NCBI GenBank assembly: GCA_002346475.1
Contig: DDZV01000005.1
Span: 7,219-71,218, forward strand
Direction: 5' to 3'
From: Acidobacteria bacterium UBA2999
GTDB taxonomy: Bacteria; Acidobacteriota; Vicinamibacteria; Vicinamibacterales; UBA2999
DNA length: 64,000 nucleotides
Under the pieces are notes generated by a model. The model did not search any database. It saw only the letters and a program-made list of their open reading frames with translations, and was not told the DNA's origin. Positions 33,843 to 42,980 of the stretch are shown here, one piece after another. The position numbers and the translations under genes were made by a program. Positions within the stretch are counted from its first letter, which is position 1; each line of letters begins with the position of its first letter.

Positions 33843-34221
33843 GAGAGATTGGAGCAGTTAGCACAACAATTTTTTGACGTCCGTCACGTTGGATAGTTAG
33901 CAATAAGTGTTGGCCTTGGGAGAGCTCATCTATTAGACGTTTGACCTGTGCTGGGGAGGGCGCTGCTATTCCACCGGCGGCAATTAATAAATCTCCACTG
34001 ATTATTCCAGCTGATGCAGCTAATGATTCTGGAGCTACGGTGCCAACGATCGTTCCGTGCCCATCCTGATAATGAAGATCAAGAATCTCATTAGTCGTTG
34101 TTTCTGAAAATCGTAACTGGGCTAGCAGTAGAAGTACTATTGCTGAGATGCTAATCGTAACGATTAGTAAAAGAGCTTCTCGTGATTTACTCTTTGGTCG
34201 GTGAATACTGGTGTCTTCCAT
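33820..34221 (-). CDS. membrane-anchored single PDZ-domain protein
   Basis: A 133-residue protein with one transmembrane helix (about 16-36, LLLIVTISISAIVLLLLA) and a PDZ domain (about 50-125) recognisable by IVGTVAPESLAASAGIISGDLLIAAGG and the VKRLIDEL helix. There is no protease domain, unlike DegP or RseP. The stop overlaps the antiporter gene by 23 bases, so the three proteins are almost certainly made together; the PDZ domain may scaffold or sense unfolded C-termini in the periplasm. Confidence 0.75.
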   Translation of the reverse strand: MEDTSIHRPKSKSREALLLIVTISISAIVLLLLAQLRFSETTTNEILDLHYQDGHGTIVGTVAPESLAASAGIISGDLLIAAGGIAAPSPAQVKRLIDELSQGQHLLLTIQRDGRQKIVVLTAPISHDTATLH

Positions 34222-34380
34222 ACAACGATAGATATTACAACCTTAAGTTTACACCCTCTATTCTCTAGTAATTCCAGTAAGTTAGTTTTAATTCAGTCAT
34301 GGTATAACTCAATACTGATTCGGGTGTACACTCGCTGAATGTCGTCGAGTTGTCGGCTTATATCGATCAGGTAATTACGA

Positions 34381-34839
34381 ATGAGTGCGTATTATCTTCC
34401 TTTATCTGCAGGGATTGTGTTAGTTGGAAGCGCTTTCTTCCCATGGGTGATGCTGGGTGAAGTCAGTTTTGGCGGTGTGCCCAGTTTTTCTGCAATCTGG
34501 ATTCTAGTACTAGGACTAGTTACTATATTACTAGCGGTCTTAAGTTTGATTACGCGCAAGAATTCCAGGCATCCTCTTTTACTTGTCGGTCTTTTAGCGC
34601 TTGGCATTCAGTTTTTATCTTGGCAGTGGTTAGAACATTCAGTGTCTGAACAAGCCTGGGCAACGGCTGAGGCAGCCGCTATTGTTGAGGGACATGACGT
34701 AGTGAGACCAGCACCAACAAGCCTTGGCACAGGTATTTATCTTGGCCTCGTGGCTTCTATAGTGATTGTTGGGTTTGGGTTAACAATAGTTTTTAAACAG
34801 GCAACTGTCTCTTATATCCCACCAGATGATGATATTTAA
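34381..34839 (+). CDS. four-helix membrane protein, unknown function
   Basis: Not recognised. A 152-residue protein with about four transmembrane helices (around 5-25, 38-57, 65-83 and 116-137) and a short polar loop (SEQAWATAEAAAIVEGHD) before the last one. It ends 15 bases before mqnD and may share its transcript, but nothing in it points to menaquinone synthesis. The 159 bases before it, shared with the divergent PDZ gene, hold no other feature I can name. Confidence 0.6.
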   Translation: MSAYYLPLSAGIVLVGSAFFPWVMLGEVSFGGVPSFSAIWILVLGLVTILLAVLSLITRKNSRHPLLLVGLLALGIQFLSWQWLEHSVSEQAWATAEAAAIVEGHDVVRPAPTSLGTGIYLGLVASIVIVGFGLTIVFKQATVSYIPPDDDI

Positions 34840-34854
34840 GGTTAGTGGTTTACG

Positions 34855-35682
34855 ATGAAAATTACCGTTGCACATAGTCCTGATTCTGATGATGCGTTCA
34901 TGTTTTACGGCTTAGCAAGTGGCCGTGTACCGACCAAGGATCTTCAGGTTGGCCATGTTCTAGCTGATATTGAGACGTTGAATCGCGCTGCTTTTGAAGG
35001 CAAGTATGAAGTTACGGCCGTTTCTTTTCACGCTTATGCGCATCTGACCGACAAGTATCTTCTACTGCCTCATGGATCAAGCATGGGTGATGATTACGGT
35101 CCAATTCTAGTGGTTCGAAAAGACGGCCCAAGCACTGTTTCCGAAAGCATTGTTGCGGTACCAGGAACATTGACAACTGCATTGCTAGTACTGCGCCTCT
35201 ACAACCCTTCCGTAAATTATGTTGTGATGCCATTTGATCAAATACAGGGGGCAGTATTGAGTGGAGATGTTGACGCCGGGCTTTTAATTCATGAAGGGCA
35301 GCTTACTTATGAATCTGAGGGGCTGAAGAAAATTGTTGATCTTGGCGAATGGTGGGCTGCACGTACGGATGGTCTGCCACTTCCACTCGGTGGGAATGTG
35401 ATCCGACGCGATCTTGGGTCTTCCATGATTAGTACAGTGTCTCGCTTGTTGCACGACAGCATTGCATACGGTTTGGATCATCGACAAGAAGCACTTGATT
35501 ATGCATTAAAGTTTGGTCGGGGCCTGGATCGTGACAAGGCGGATCAGTTTGTTGGAATGTACGTTAATGAATTAACCCTTCAGTATGGTGAACGTGGACG
35601 TGAAGCGGTGAACAGGCTTTTTCAGGATGCTTGGGATCATCAATTAATTCCAAAGAAAATCGATGTAGAGTTTAGTTCGTAA
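34855..35682 (+). CDS. mqnD: 1,4-dihydroxy-6-naphthoate synthase (futalosine pathway)
   Basis: A 275-residue periplasmic-binding-protein-fold enzyme that acts in the cytoplasm. ITVAHSPDSDDAFMFYGL at the N-terminus, AVSFHAYAHL and GLLIHEGQLTYE are hallmark blocks of MqnD, which turns cyclic de-hypoxanthine futalosine into 1,4-dihydroxy-6-naphthoate. There is no signal peptide, which separates it from true binding proteins. mqnE is 7 kb away on the same strand; mqnA, mqnB and mqnC are not seen in the window. Confidence 0.9.
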   Translation: MKITVAHSPDSDDAFMFYGLASGRVPTKDLQVGHVLADIETLNRAAFEGKYEVTAVSFHAYAHLTDKYLLLPHGSSMGDDYGPILVVRKDGPSTVSESIVAVPGTLTTALLVLRLYNPSVNYVVMPFDQIQGAVLSGDVDAGLLIHEGQLTYESEGLKKIVDLGEWWAARTDGLPLPLGGNVIRRDLGSSMISTVSRLLHDSIAYGLDHRQEALDYALKFGRGLDRDKADQFVGMYVNELTLQYGERGREAVNRLFQDAWDHQLIPKKIDVEFSS

Positions 35683-35723
35683 GTTGCTTACGATAAGTTT
35701 ATTTAGAAACAAATTTGTCACTG

Positions 35724-36506
35724 TTATTGGGTGGCTTTGGTAAAGATTTCGTGTAGTTGACGAACACCTTCGGTAAGTGCAGCTGGTCCTGGCTGGAGTA
35801 TATAAGCAGATTTGATTTCGTGAATCTGTCCATTCCGCACAGCGGGCACTTGTTGCCAGTCTTGGCGAGACTCAATTTTCTTCTTTTGAAGTGACTTTCC
35901 ACACCATGAGCCAACAATGATGTCTGGCTGGCGTCGTACTACTTCATCTGGTGACACGATACGGTCTTTGCCAAGTTTGGAGTGTCGAAGTTCAGGAAAG
36001 ATAGGGTCACCGCCAGCGACTTCCACTAACTCTTCTACCCATTCGATCCCTGAAATTAAGGGATCGTCCCATTCTTCAAAAAATACCCGTGGACGTTTGG
36101 AAAACTGTTTTGCAGTCATGCGAACATTATCAAGCCCAGTCTCTAGACTTGTTGCGAGTGTTTCAGCTTTTGATGTACATCCAATGAGTCCACCGAGCAT
36201 TCTGATCATCTCAAGAATTTCAGCTATTGAACGTTGGTTAAAGGTGACTACCGTGTAGCCACGACGAATGAGTTCGTTAACGATATCTGCCTGAAGATCA
36301 GAGAACGCTAAAATAAGATCTGGTTCGAGTGCTTCAATCTTGTCAAAGCGGGCATGCAGGTACGCAGAGATGCGCGGTTTCTTTCTAGCTTCTGGTGGCC
36401 TGACTGTGTATCCAGATACACCCACAACACGATTACCCTCTCCTAAGAGGTAAAGTGTTTCAGTTGTTTCCTCTGTTAGACAGACAATACGTTGTGGATA
36501 GGACAT
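35724..36506 (-). CDS. BtuF-like cobalamin-binding protein without signal peptide
   Basis: A 260-residue protein of the BtuF/FecB binding-protein family: RIVCLTEETTETLYLLGEGNRVVGVSGY, EALEPDLILAFSDLQ, DIIVGSWCGKS and the final PGPAALTEGVRQLHEI. The frame is open to 36596, but that would overlap the upstream gene by 71 bases and adds no signal peptide; ATG 36506 is preferred. No hydrophobic leader is visible from either start, so it may stay in the cytoplasm, odd for this fold. It is the last gene of the riboswitch-led B12 operon. Confidence 0.75.
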   Translation of the reverse strand: MSYPQRIVCLTEETTETLYLLGEGNRVVGVSGYTVRPPEARKKPRISAYLHARFDKIEALEPDLILAFSDLQADIVNELIRRGYTVVTFNQRSIAEILEMIRMLGGLIGCTSKAETLATSLETGLDNVRMTAKQFSKRPRVFFEEWDDPLISGIEWVEELVEVAGGDPIFPELRHSKLGKDRIVSPDEVVRRQPDIIVGSWCGKSLQKKKIESRQDWQQVPAVRNGQIHEIKSAYILQPGPAALTEGVRQLHEIFTKATQ

Positions 36507-36525
36507 CGTTTTATGCAGTGGAAAA

Positions 36526-37410
36526 CTAAAAAGCTTTTGGGTGAAGTGCACGTCCAAGTATTTCTGCGGCTTCTCCCATTCTTGGTCCAGGGACAACCAA
36601 ATAATCTTCGTAGAGTTTATAAATGCGACCCGTGCTAACTGCAGGAATTGACGGTAACCGTTTCCAGATTGTCTGTTCAGTGATGGGCTTAGTAGTGCTT
36701 CCAGTTGTTTGGTAATGTAGATCGATTACAACCTCTGGGTTACGTGAGAGCAGCATTTCAGTAGAGACTCGTACTGCTTCTTGTTTCACGTCAGCAAATA
36801 TATTAGCGCCTCCAGCGACATCTAATAGGTCGTGGAGAAATCCGAGACCACCACTGGCATCCATATTACGAAGAGATCGTGGTTCATGACCTATTAGTAG
36901 CAGTGTGCGTGGCCGAGGCAGACCAGAAACTCTCGCTCGAATTGATGTTAGCTTCGATTCGAGCGCGGATGCTTGTGCTATAGCTTCAGCTTTGTGTCCT
37001 GTGAGGCTGCCAAGTTGCAAGAACACACGTCTAATATCTGCCAGATTAGTGTGGAAATAGTTAAATGTTTTAATACCAGCTCTGTGGAGTTGATCCTTTA
37101 ATTCATCCTGCGATCCATAGATCACCACAAGGTCTGGACGGAGCGAGAGTATACGCTCAGTATCTGGGTCAAGCAGTGCACCTACACGTGGTAATGACAG
37201 CACTTCTTTCGGATAGTCATCAAAACTACTAACAGCGATGACTTGGTGTCCAGCACCAATAGAAAACAAAATTTCAGTTAATGCTGGTACAAGTGAAACG
37301 ATACGTTGACTAGGCATTGTTTGAGTTTTAGTGTTTCCGCCGATAATCGTAGTGCCAAGGATGGCAACAATCGCGAAGACGACGCCTAGATTTTTTTGAC
37401 GAGCAGCCAT
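36526..37410 (-). CDS. btuF: periplasmic cobalamin-binding protein, BtuF-like
   Basis: A 294-residue binding protein with a signal peptide (about residues 1-25) and the family blocks RIVSLVPALTEILFSIGAGHQVIAVSSFDDYP, LRPDLVVIYG and LLIGHEPRSLRNMDASGGLGFLHDLLDVAGG. It would hand cobalamin to the BtuC/BtuD transporter. The gene overlaps btuC by 25 bases. The cobalamin call rests on the riboswitch upstream of the operon; sequence alone would also allow an iron chelate. Confidence 0.82.
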   Translation of the reverse strand: MAARQKNLGVVFAIVAILGTTIIGGNTKTQTMPSQRIVSLVPALTEILFSIGAGHQVIAVSSFDDYPKEVLSLPRVGALLDPDTERILSLRPDLVVIYGSQDELKDQLHRAGIKTFNYFHTNLADIRRVFLQLGSLTGHKAEAIAQASALESKLTSIRARVSGLPRPRTLLLIGHEPRSLRNMDASGGLGFLHDLLDVAGGANIFADVKQEAVRVSTEMLLSRNPEVVIDLHYQTTGSTTKPITEQTIWKRLPSIPAVSTGRIYKLYEDYLVVPGPRMGEAAEILGRALHPKAF

Positions 37411-38450
37411 AAGAAGAAGGGCCCTCCAATTAACGCTGTTACGATGCCAACGGGAATTTCAATAGGCGCCATGATCGTACGTGCGACAGTGTCGCAGCTA
37501 ACAAGGAAAGATGCTCCAAAAAGCACGGATACTGGGAGGACGATTCTATGGTCTACGCCTACTAGTAAGCGGACTAGGTGTGGAACAACGATTCCAATGA
37601 AGCCAATTGGTCCTGCCAAGGAGACTGCAGCACTTGTAGCAAGCGAGGAACTTAAAAAAGCAAGACGTTGTACTCTTCCGACGTTAACACCTCGACTAAT
37701 AGCTGTATCGTTTCCAACACCTAGCAAATTGAGCGATGAAGGGAGAAATGCAAATATTGCAAACGCCATGACTAAAAATGGTAGAGCACCTATTACTGGT
37801 GCGTACCCTCCGGTATCAAGGTCACCCATGAGCCATCGAACTGCTCTGTACGCTTCAGTGAAGTTCGCCATATATTGAACGAAAAGAATTAGTGCTGATA
37901 GAAACGCATTTAGTGTAACGCCAGCTAAGAGTAAAACAGATGTTGAAATTGTTCGACCAGGGCGGTTAGCCAAAAAGTAGATAATAACTATCGCGACTAG
38001 CGATCCAGCAAAGCTAGCGATAGGGATTGGAGAAAAGAATCCGATAGTAAAGGTTGCACCAAATGTGATTGCCAGAATTGCTCCGAGGGAAGCTCCAGCT
38101 GAGACACCAAGTGTAAATGGGGTGGCAAGCGGGTTTCTGAGCAATGCTTGTAACACGACACCAGCAGCTGAAAGGGCAGCACCGACGATTGCTCCGGCGA
38201 TTACTCTTGGCAGACGTGCGACGAAGAATATTTGCGCGTCAATATTTTCAGTAAATGGAATTGATCGGTCAAATGCTCGTATGAGACTAATTTTCGTGGT
38301 TCCAATCACAGGAGCAAGTAAACAAATTACGAGAGTCATTACTCCAAATCCCACGACTGTTAGTATGAGTCGTGAGCGAATTGCTACTTGTGCACGATTC
38401 CTTAGAAGTGATTCATCTGTTCGCTTTCCAATTTTTTGAACACTGATCAC
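37386..38450 (-). CDS. btuC: ABC transporter permease, BtuC/FecCD family
   Basis: A 354-residue inner-membrane permease with about ten helices. ARLPRVIAGAIVGAALSAAGVVLQALLRNPLATP and SVSLAGPIGFIGIVVPHLVRLLVG are the conserved BtuC/FhuB segments, including the coupling region to the ATPase. It overlaps the ATPase gene by four bases and the binding-protein gene by 25. Substrate is inferred as cobalamin from the riboswitch. Confidence 0.87.
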   Translation of the reverse strand: MISVQKIGKRTDESLLRNRAQVAIRSRLILTVVGFGVMTLVICLLAPVIGTTKISLIRAFDRSIPFTENIDAQIFFVARLPRVIAGAIVGAALSAAGVVLQALLRNPLATPFTLGVSAGASLGAILAITFGATFTIGFFSPIPIASFAGSLVAIVIIYFLANRPGRTISTSVLLLAGVTLNAFLSALILFVQYMANFTEAYRAVRWLMGDLDTGGYAPVIGALPFLVMAFAIFAFLPSSLNLLGVGNDTAISRGVNVGRVQRLAFLSSSLATSAAVSLAGPIGFIGIVVPHLVRLLVGVDHRIVLPVSVLFGASFLVSCDTVARTIMAPIEIPVGIVTALIGGPFFLWLLVKKI

Positions 38451-39253
38451 AGATTAGTGTCCTTTCTGCGAAGTGGGACGATTAATAAATCACCTGTTTC
38501 TGATTGCAACTTGACACTAGCCTCGACTCCGTAGAGCTGGCGTACCATGTCTACTGTAAGCACTTCCTGAGTTAGGCCTTGAGCTAGAATTTTCCCCCTA
38601 TGCATTAAAACAAGGTTTTCACACAGCGAGGCAGCCATGTTTAGATCGTGTGTTGCTACTACAAGTGTCATGTTTCGCTCACGGCTTAGCTTTTTAAGAA
38701 GTAGAGATATTTCAATTTGATAACCAAGATCTAGAGATGCTGTTGGTTCGTCAAGTAACAAAATATCTGGTGATTGTGTAAGGGCGCTCGCGATGATGAC
38801 ACGTTGTTTCTCGCCTCCAGATAAAGTCATGTAGGGGCGGTTGGCTAGATGGTCAGTACCGGTCACTGTTAGGGCGTTGTACGCAATTTCAATATCAGCT
38901 GGACCTTCAAGAGTAAACGGTTTGAGATAGGGATGACGTCCCATCAGTGCCATCTCAAGTACGGTGTAGTCAAAAGCTGGGTGCGTTTCCTGAGGAACAA
39001 TGGCAATACACTGTGCGATTTTTCGCTTTGTAATACTTGTTAGAGGTTCGTCGTCAAGTGTAACCTTTCCATTTTGCGGTCTCTGTATTCCAGCCATTAA
39101 GGTGAGCAGGGTTGTTTTCCCGCAGCCATTCGGTCCGATAAGACCAGTTAGAGAACCACTTTTTATCTTGAGCGATATGTCACGTAACTTGAAGTTATTA
39201 GGAATCGATTTTTGTCTATACCCGAAGGAAATTTTATCGACTTGTAATAACAC
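38447..39253 (-). CDS. btuD: ABC transporter ATPase, BtuD-like
   Basis: A 268-residue ATPase: Walker A GPNGCGKTTL, Q-loop in IVPQETHPAFD, signature LSGGEKQRVIIASAL, Walker B DILLLDEPTASLD and the switch His in VVATHDLN. It powers the BtuC permease. The start lies 20 bases inside the receptor gene, so translation is coupled. FecE/FhuC-type ATPases share all these motifs; operon context chooses B12. Confidence 0.88.
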   Translation of the reverse strand: MLLQVDKISFGYRQKSIPNNFKLRDISLKIKSGSLTGLIGPNGCGKTTLLTLMAGIQRPQNGKVTLDDEPLTSITKRKIAQCIAIVPQETHPAFDYTVLEMALMGRHPYLKPFTLEGPADIEIAYNALTVTGTDHLANRPYMTLSGGEKQRVIIASALTQSPDILLLDEPTASLDLGYQIEISLLLKKLSRERNMTLVVATHDLNMAASLCENLVLMHRGKILAQGLTQEVLTVDMVRQLYGVEASVKLQSETGDLLIVPLRRKDTNL

Positions 39254-41555
39254 GTATTCCTACCATTGCGGTACGTCCGGGCGCTGGGAAACCAAACGCT
39301 TGTTCGTACGTTGTATTGCTTAAGTTTTCAATCCGTGCCAGAACCTGTGCCCATGGTGCTAATTGAATAGCCCCTCCGATACTCATCGTCCTGTAGCCAT
39401 TAGCCATGAATACTCCACCAAAAGTTCCTAATGAAGGTTCAATATCACGAACTTTTCCTCTAAACACAGTCTCAAAAAATCCGCTCAAACGTTGGTGGGT
39501 ATAGGTCAAACTGACTGACCCTTGATTCCGTGGTCGGCGAATGAGCGCTTCTCCAACTTTGTAAGGGGGAGGGACCTCGCTATTGGTACCGTCAATAGCA
39601 ATAATTTTTGTGTTTAGCCATGTGTATGAAGTACGTAGGTTAATGCTAGCCAACGGCCTTATTCCTATCGCAAGTTCAAACCCGTTTGATCGTGCATTTG
39701 AAATATTGTCAGTGCGGAATTGGCTAGCATCTCTAAACGAGTTCCCAACGGTGACAATAAGATCGTCATAGGAATTGACGAACATGGTTGCGTCGATACT
39801 TCCAGTACCACCAGCGAACGTTTGTTGAATACCAATATCTAAACTTCGACTACGCTCTGGTTTTAGGCCAGGATTATCTGTAAACGCAATTTCAAATGCA
39901 TCTGGTGGCCGTATACCAATCCCAGTGCTAATTCGAAGTTTTGTTTGATTGCTACTTGTATTCCTGCTGAGCAGATAAGCAAGTGAGACTTTTGGATTCA
40001 CGGAGATAACCGTCTCTGTGTTGAAGAATGGCCGTGGTGCGAACGGACTAGGATTTGAGACTAGCGCATCTCTGCGAATCTGCTCTACGCGGACTCCCGC
40101 TGCGATAGATAATCGATTGGTAGGCGAGACACGTAGCTCTCCAAAGTACCCTACAAGCCAGCGTTGTACAGGCACTTGCTGAAAATTGCTATCCGTAATG
40201 AAGGTGCTTCTAGCACTTTCTCTTTGGACTTCAAAACCCGTTGAAAGATCAAGAGTATTAGTTAAGACAGCATCGATTTGGCTACGAACGGATGTTCTCT
40301 TTGACTTGTTGTCAGATGTGCCAAATGGACTAGTAAACGTTGAGTCAAAGTCGATTAAGGTTAAGGCAGTTCGCTGGCGTAGCTTGTTAGTAAAAGCAGA
40401 CCATGGTTGTGTCCATTGCAGCCCAAATTGGTGACGAGTATTTATGCCACGAGAGATCCGATCCACACTTGTGTACGCACCAATAGGATTGGATCCGTAT
40501 GGTCCAGGGAAGCCACGCTCAGTCCATGATAATTGTCCGGTGCCGCGTAATTCGACTCCAGACGAACTACGCCATCCAGCCCCAAAACCTAGATGTCTGG
40601 CTGTTCCATCATCATTACTAACTTGCTGTCCTGTCGAAGCTGCTAGGCCCGTGTAACCATTACTGCGCGTATCTTCTAAACGTAAGTTCAAAGACCATGG
40701 GCCAATGTTTCCGGATGCTATAGCACGTGCGCGCACGGTTCCTTGGCTCCCACCTTCAAGGAGTCCTTCAATTCTTTCTTGAGTGCTTTGACGCGAAACA
40801 ATTTGAATGACACCGCCAATAGAATCAGATCCAAACAAAGCACTTTGGGGTCCACGTACAATTTCTATGCGATCAACATCAACAACTGGAACCTGCGAAA
40901 GATCTAGGCTCCCTCCAAAAGCATTGATGCGTACTCCGTCTAGCAGTACGAGCATAAAGTCAGATTCTCCGCCACGAGTAAAGAGAGAGGTCAGGCTGTG
41001 GAGACCTCCGTTTCTAGTAATGCTTAGACCTGGTACGAATGCCAGTGCGTTATCCACAGTGCGTGACTGTCGTGCATCTAGCTCTGCACCACTGATAATC
41101 GTGATCGTTGAGGAGGCTTCAGATAACGGGAGGCCGGTCTGTGCTGCCGATACGACGAGAGATTCGCTTAGTGCAGTTATTTGAAGTTTGAGTGATAAAT
41201 CACGCTTATCCTCAGCAGCAACTGTGATAGTTACTGGTTTTGCGGTAAAGCCATGCAGTACAACACGCAGTTTGTAGGTTCCTGCAGGGAGATTAGTGAG
41301 TGTGAAGTGCCCATTAGTGTCTGTGTAGGTTTCGCTGATACCAGGCTTGACGCCAGTGACCACAATTCTGACAGTTGGGACTGGGTACCCATCTGGATCG
41401 AGGACAGTCCCTCTTATTTCAGCTGCGTGAGTGGGAAGTGAAATGCTGCAGAAGAGCAAAGAAAGCACAAGTATAAGGAATAGAGTGCTTTGTTGGTTCG
41501 GAAAACCCGGCCAGGTCATTCTGTCTCCCCTTGGTGTCCAACGCACCAGACTCAC
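39234..41555 (-). CDS. btuB: TonB-dependent receptor, BtuB-like, with N-terminal regulatory-like domain
   Basis: A 773-residue outer-membrane receptor. After the signal peptide comes a carboxypeptidase-regulatory-like beta-sandwich (about 44-125, IRGTVLDPDGYPVPTVRIVV), then the plug domain (LDARQSRTVDNALAFVPGLSI, LLDGVRINAFGGSLDLSQVP, GPQSALFGSDSIGGVIQIV) and a C-terminal barrel ending in RVITSR. The extra N-terminal domain is common in Bacteroidota and Acidobacteriota receptors. A cobalamin riboswitch lies in its leader, and the ABC transporter genes follow. AAGGGGAGA precedes the ATG. Confidence 0.88.
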   Translation of the reverse strand: MSLVRWTPRGDRMTWPGFPNQQSTLFLILVLSLLFCSISLPTHAAEIRGTVLDPDGYPVPTVRIVVTGVKPGISETYTDTNGHFTLTNLPAGTYKLRVVLHGFTAKPVTITVAAEDKRDLSLKLQITALSESLVVSAAQTGLPLSEASSTITIISGAELDARQSRTVDNALAFVPGLSITRNGGLHSLTSLFTRGGESDFMLVLLDGVRINAFGGSLDLSQVPVVDVDRIEIVRGPQSALFGSDSIGGVIQIVSRQSTQERIEGLLEGGSQGTVRARAIASGNIGPWSLNLRLEDTRSNGYTGLAASTGQQVSNDDGTARHLGFGAGWRSSSGVELRGTGQLSWTERGFPGPYGSNPIGAYTSVDRISRGINTRHQFGLQWTQPWSAFTNKLRQRTALTLIDFDSTFTSPFGTSDNKSKRTSVRSQIDAVLTNTLDLSTGFEVQRESARSTFITDSNFQQVPVQRWLVGYFGELRVSPTNRLSIAAGVRVEQIRRDALVSNPSPFAPRPFFNTETVISVNPKVSLAYLLSRNTSSNQTKLRISTGIGIRPPDAFEIAFTDNPGLKPERSRSLDIGIQQTFAGGTGSIDATMFVNSYDDLIVTVGNSFRDASQFRTDNISNARSNGFELAIGIRPLASINLRTSYTWLNTKIIAIDGTNSEVPPPYKVGEALIRRPRNQGSVSLTYTHQRLSGFFETVFRGKVRDIEPSLGTFGGVFMANGYRTMSIGGAIQLAPWAQVLARIENLSNTTYEQAFGFPAPGRTAMVGIRVITSR

Positions 41556-41587
41556 GATTTTGCAGTCGTGAAAAAGGAATAAACGCT

Positions 41588-41800
41588 AGGGCCAGGTTTC
41601 CTGACTTGCAGATTCTTACGATTTGGTTAGTCTTCCCATGTTCTACAGTGCTGGTGATAAATTTAGCAATGCTGTAGCACGGACCATGATAGACCCGTTA
41701 TACACAGTGACTTATATGACCAAGATCTTTCTGCTTACAGTGGCGGGACCGTGTGGGCATTAAACCCACTTCCCTGTTCCCTTACGGTATCAGTTGTAGC
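41588..41800 (-). promoter_or_regulatory. cobalamin (AdoCbl-type) riboswitch
   Basis: Read on the minus strand, the leader of btuB holds GGTCCCGCCACTGTAAGCAG (41731-41750), which matches the conserved core of cobalamin riboswitches, and AGTCAGGAAACCTGGC (41591-41606), which matches the B12 box. A 5' pairing arm (AGTGGGTTTAATGCCCAC) precedes the core. Downstream, TCACGA/TCGTGA (loop of eight) and a TGGTG/CACCA hairpin next to the Shine-Dalgarno site are a plausible expression platform acting on translation. Ends are approximate. B12 should shut off the operon. Confidence 0.9.
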
Positions 41801-41835
41801 TATCAGTATAGCACGTTAAAATTTCAAGCGATTCC

Positions 41836-42960
41836 ATGATGCGGTCACGTTTAGCAGACGCTCAGTTGCTTGACATTGATACCAAATTAAAGGCTGGTGA
41901 GCGACTCACATTTGATGATGGTGTTCGTCTATTTGAAAGTAGCGATGTGTTAGCAGTTGGGTGGCTGGCAAACCGCGAACGCGAGCGTCGACACGGTCCA
42001 CGGACTTATTTTAATTACAATCTTCGTCTTGAAGCGACGAACGTTTGTGTGGCGAGTTGTCTCTTTTGTTCTTTTGCACGTCTCAAAGTAGGCGATCCTG
42101 GTTCCTATACGATGTCACTTGAAGAAGCATGGAACAAACTAGAAGCACGTGCTAATCAGCCACTCACAGAAGTGCACATTGTTAATGGACTTCATCCAGA
42201 TTTACCTTTTGATTACTATACGAAGCTACTGAGTGGTTTTAAACGCATCCGTTCGGATATTCACTTGAAATGTTTTACAGCGGTAGAGATTGCTTTTTTT
42301 GCCGATCTTTATGGCATGAGTGATGAAGAGGTATTGCGTCAGTTGATAGTTGCCGGACTTGATTCCTTGCCTGGTGGTGGCGCCGAGATTTTTGCAGAAC
42401 GTGTTCGACAAAAAATCTGCCACGACAAGTGTGGAACTGAGCGATATCTAGAAATCCATCGAACAGCTCATCGGTTGGGTCTTCCCTCTAATGTAACGAT
42501 GTTGTATGGACATATTGAAACAGTTGGTGAGCGCGTTGATCACATGCTTCGCTGTCGCGCTTTGCAAGATGAAACGGGAGGGTTCCAAGCATTCATTCCT
42601 CTAGCATTTCATCCTGATAACAACCAGATGCGAAAACTTCCTGCGCCGAGTGCAACTGATACGCTCATGGTGCATGCAGTAGCGAGGTTGATGTTAGACA
42701 ATGTGCCACATGTGAAAGCCTTCTGGATTGCCACAGGAGTAGAGGTGGCTCAAATGGCACTCTGGTTTGGTGCGGACGACCTAGATGGAACTGTACAGGA
42801 GGAGAAAATCTATCATATGGCTGGTGCTACTACACCGGAAACCATGACACCAGCAGAGATCTCACGTTTAGTGTTGGCTGCTGGCCGTCAACCACTTGAA
42901 CGAGATACGTTGTACAATATTGTTAATGTTCCAGAGCCACTTGCGACTTCAGGACCTTAG
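41836..42960 (+). CDS. mqnE: aminofutalosine synthase (radical SAM, futalosine pathway)
   Basis: A 374-residue radical SAM enzyme joining SAM-derived adenosyl to the enolpyruvyl benzoate intermediate of menaquinone synthesis. The cluster motif CVASCLFC gives Cys71, Cys75 and Cys78. VHIVNGLHPDLPFDYY, LPGGGAEIFAERVRQKI and IPLAFHPDNNQM are MqnE-type blocks and separate it from MqnC. Its promoter must lie in the few bases between the divergent riboswitch and its ATG. nadA follows 20 bases later. Confidence 0.9.
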   Translation: MMRSRLADAQLLDIDTKLKAGERLTFDDGVRLFESSDVLAVGWLANRERERRHGPRTYFNYNLRLEATNVCVASCLFCSFARLKVGDPGSYTMSLEEAWNKLEARANQPLTEVHIVNGLHPDLPFDYYTKLLSGFKRIRSDIHLKCFTAVEIAFFADLYGMSDEEVLRQLIVAGLDSLPGGGAEIFAERVRQKICHDKCGTERYLEIHRTAHRLGLPSNVTMLYGHIETVGERVDHMLRCRALQDETGGFQAFIPLAFHPDNNQMRKLPAPSATDTLMVHAVARLMLDNVPHVKAFWIATGVEVAQMALWFGADDLDGTVQEEKIYHMAGATTPETMTPAEISRLVLAAGRQPLERDTLYNIVNVPEPLATSGP

Positions 42961-42980
42961 CAGTTCATAGCCTAGTAAAC

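Noticed and set aside
41588..41800. A T-box or other leader RNA upstream of the TonB receptor
   Set aside because: The B12 box and the GCCACTG core both match the cobalamin riboswitch and the downstream genes fit B12 uptake.
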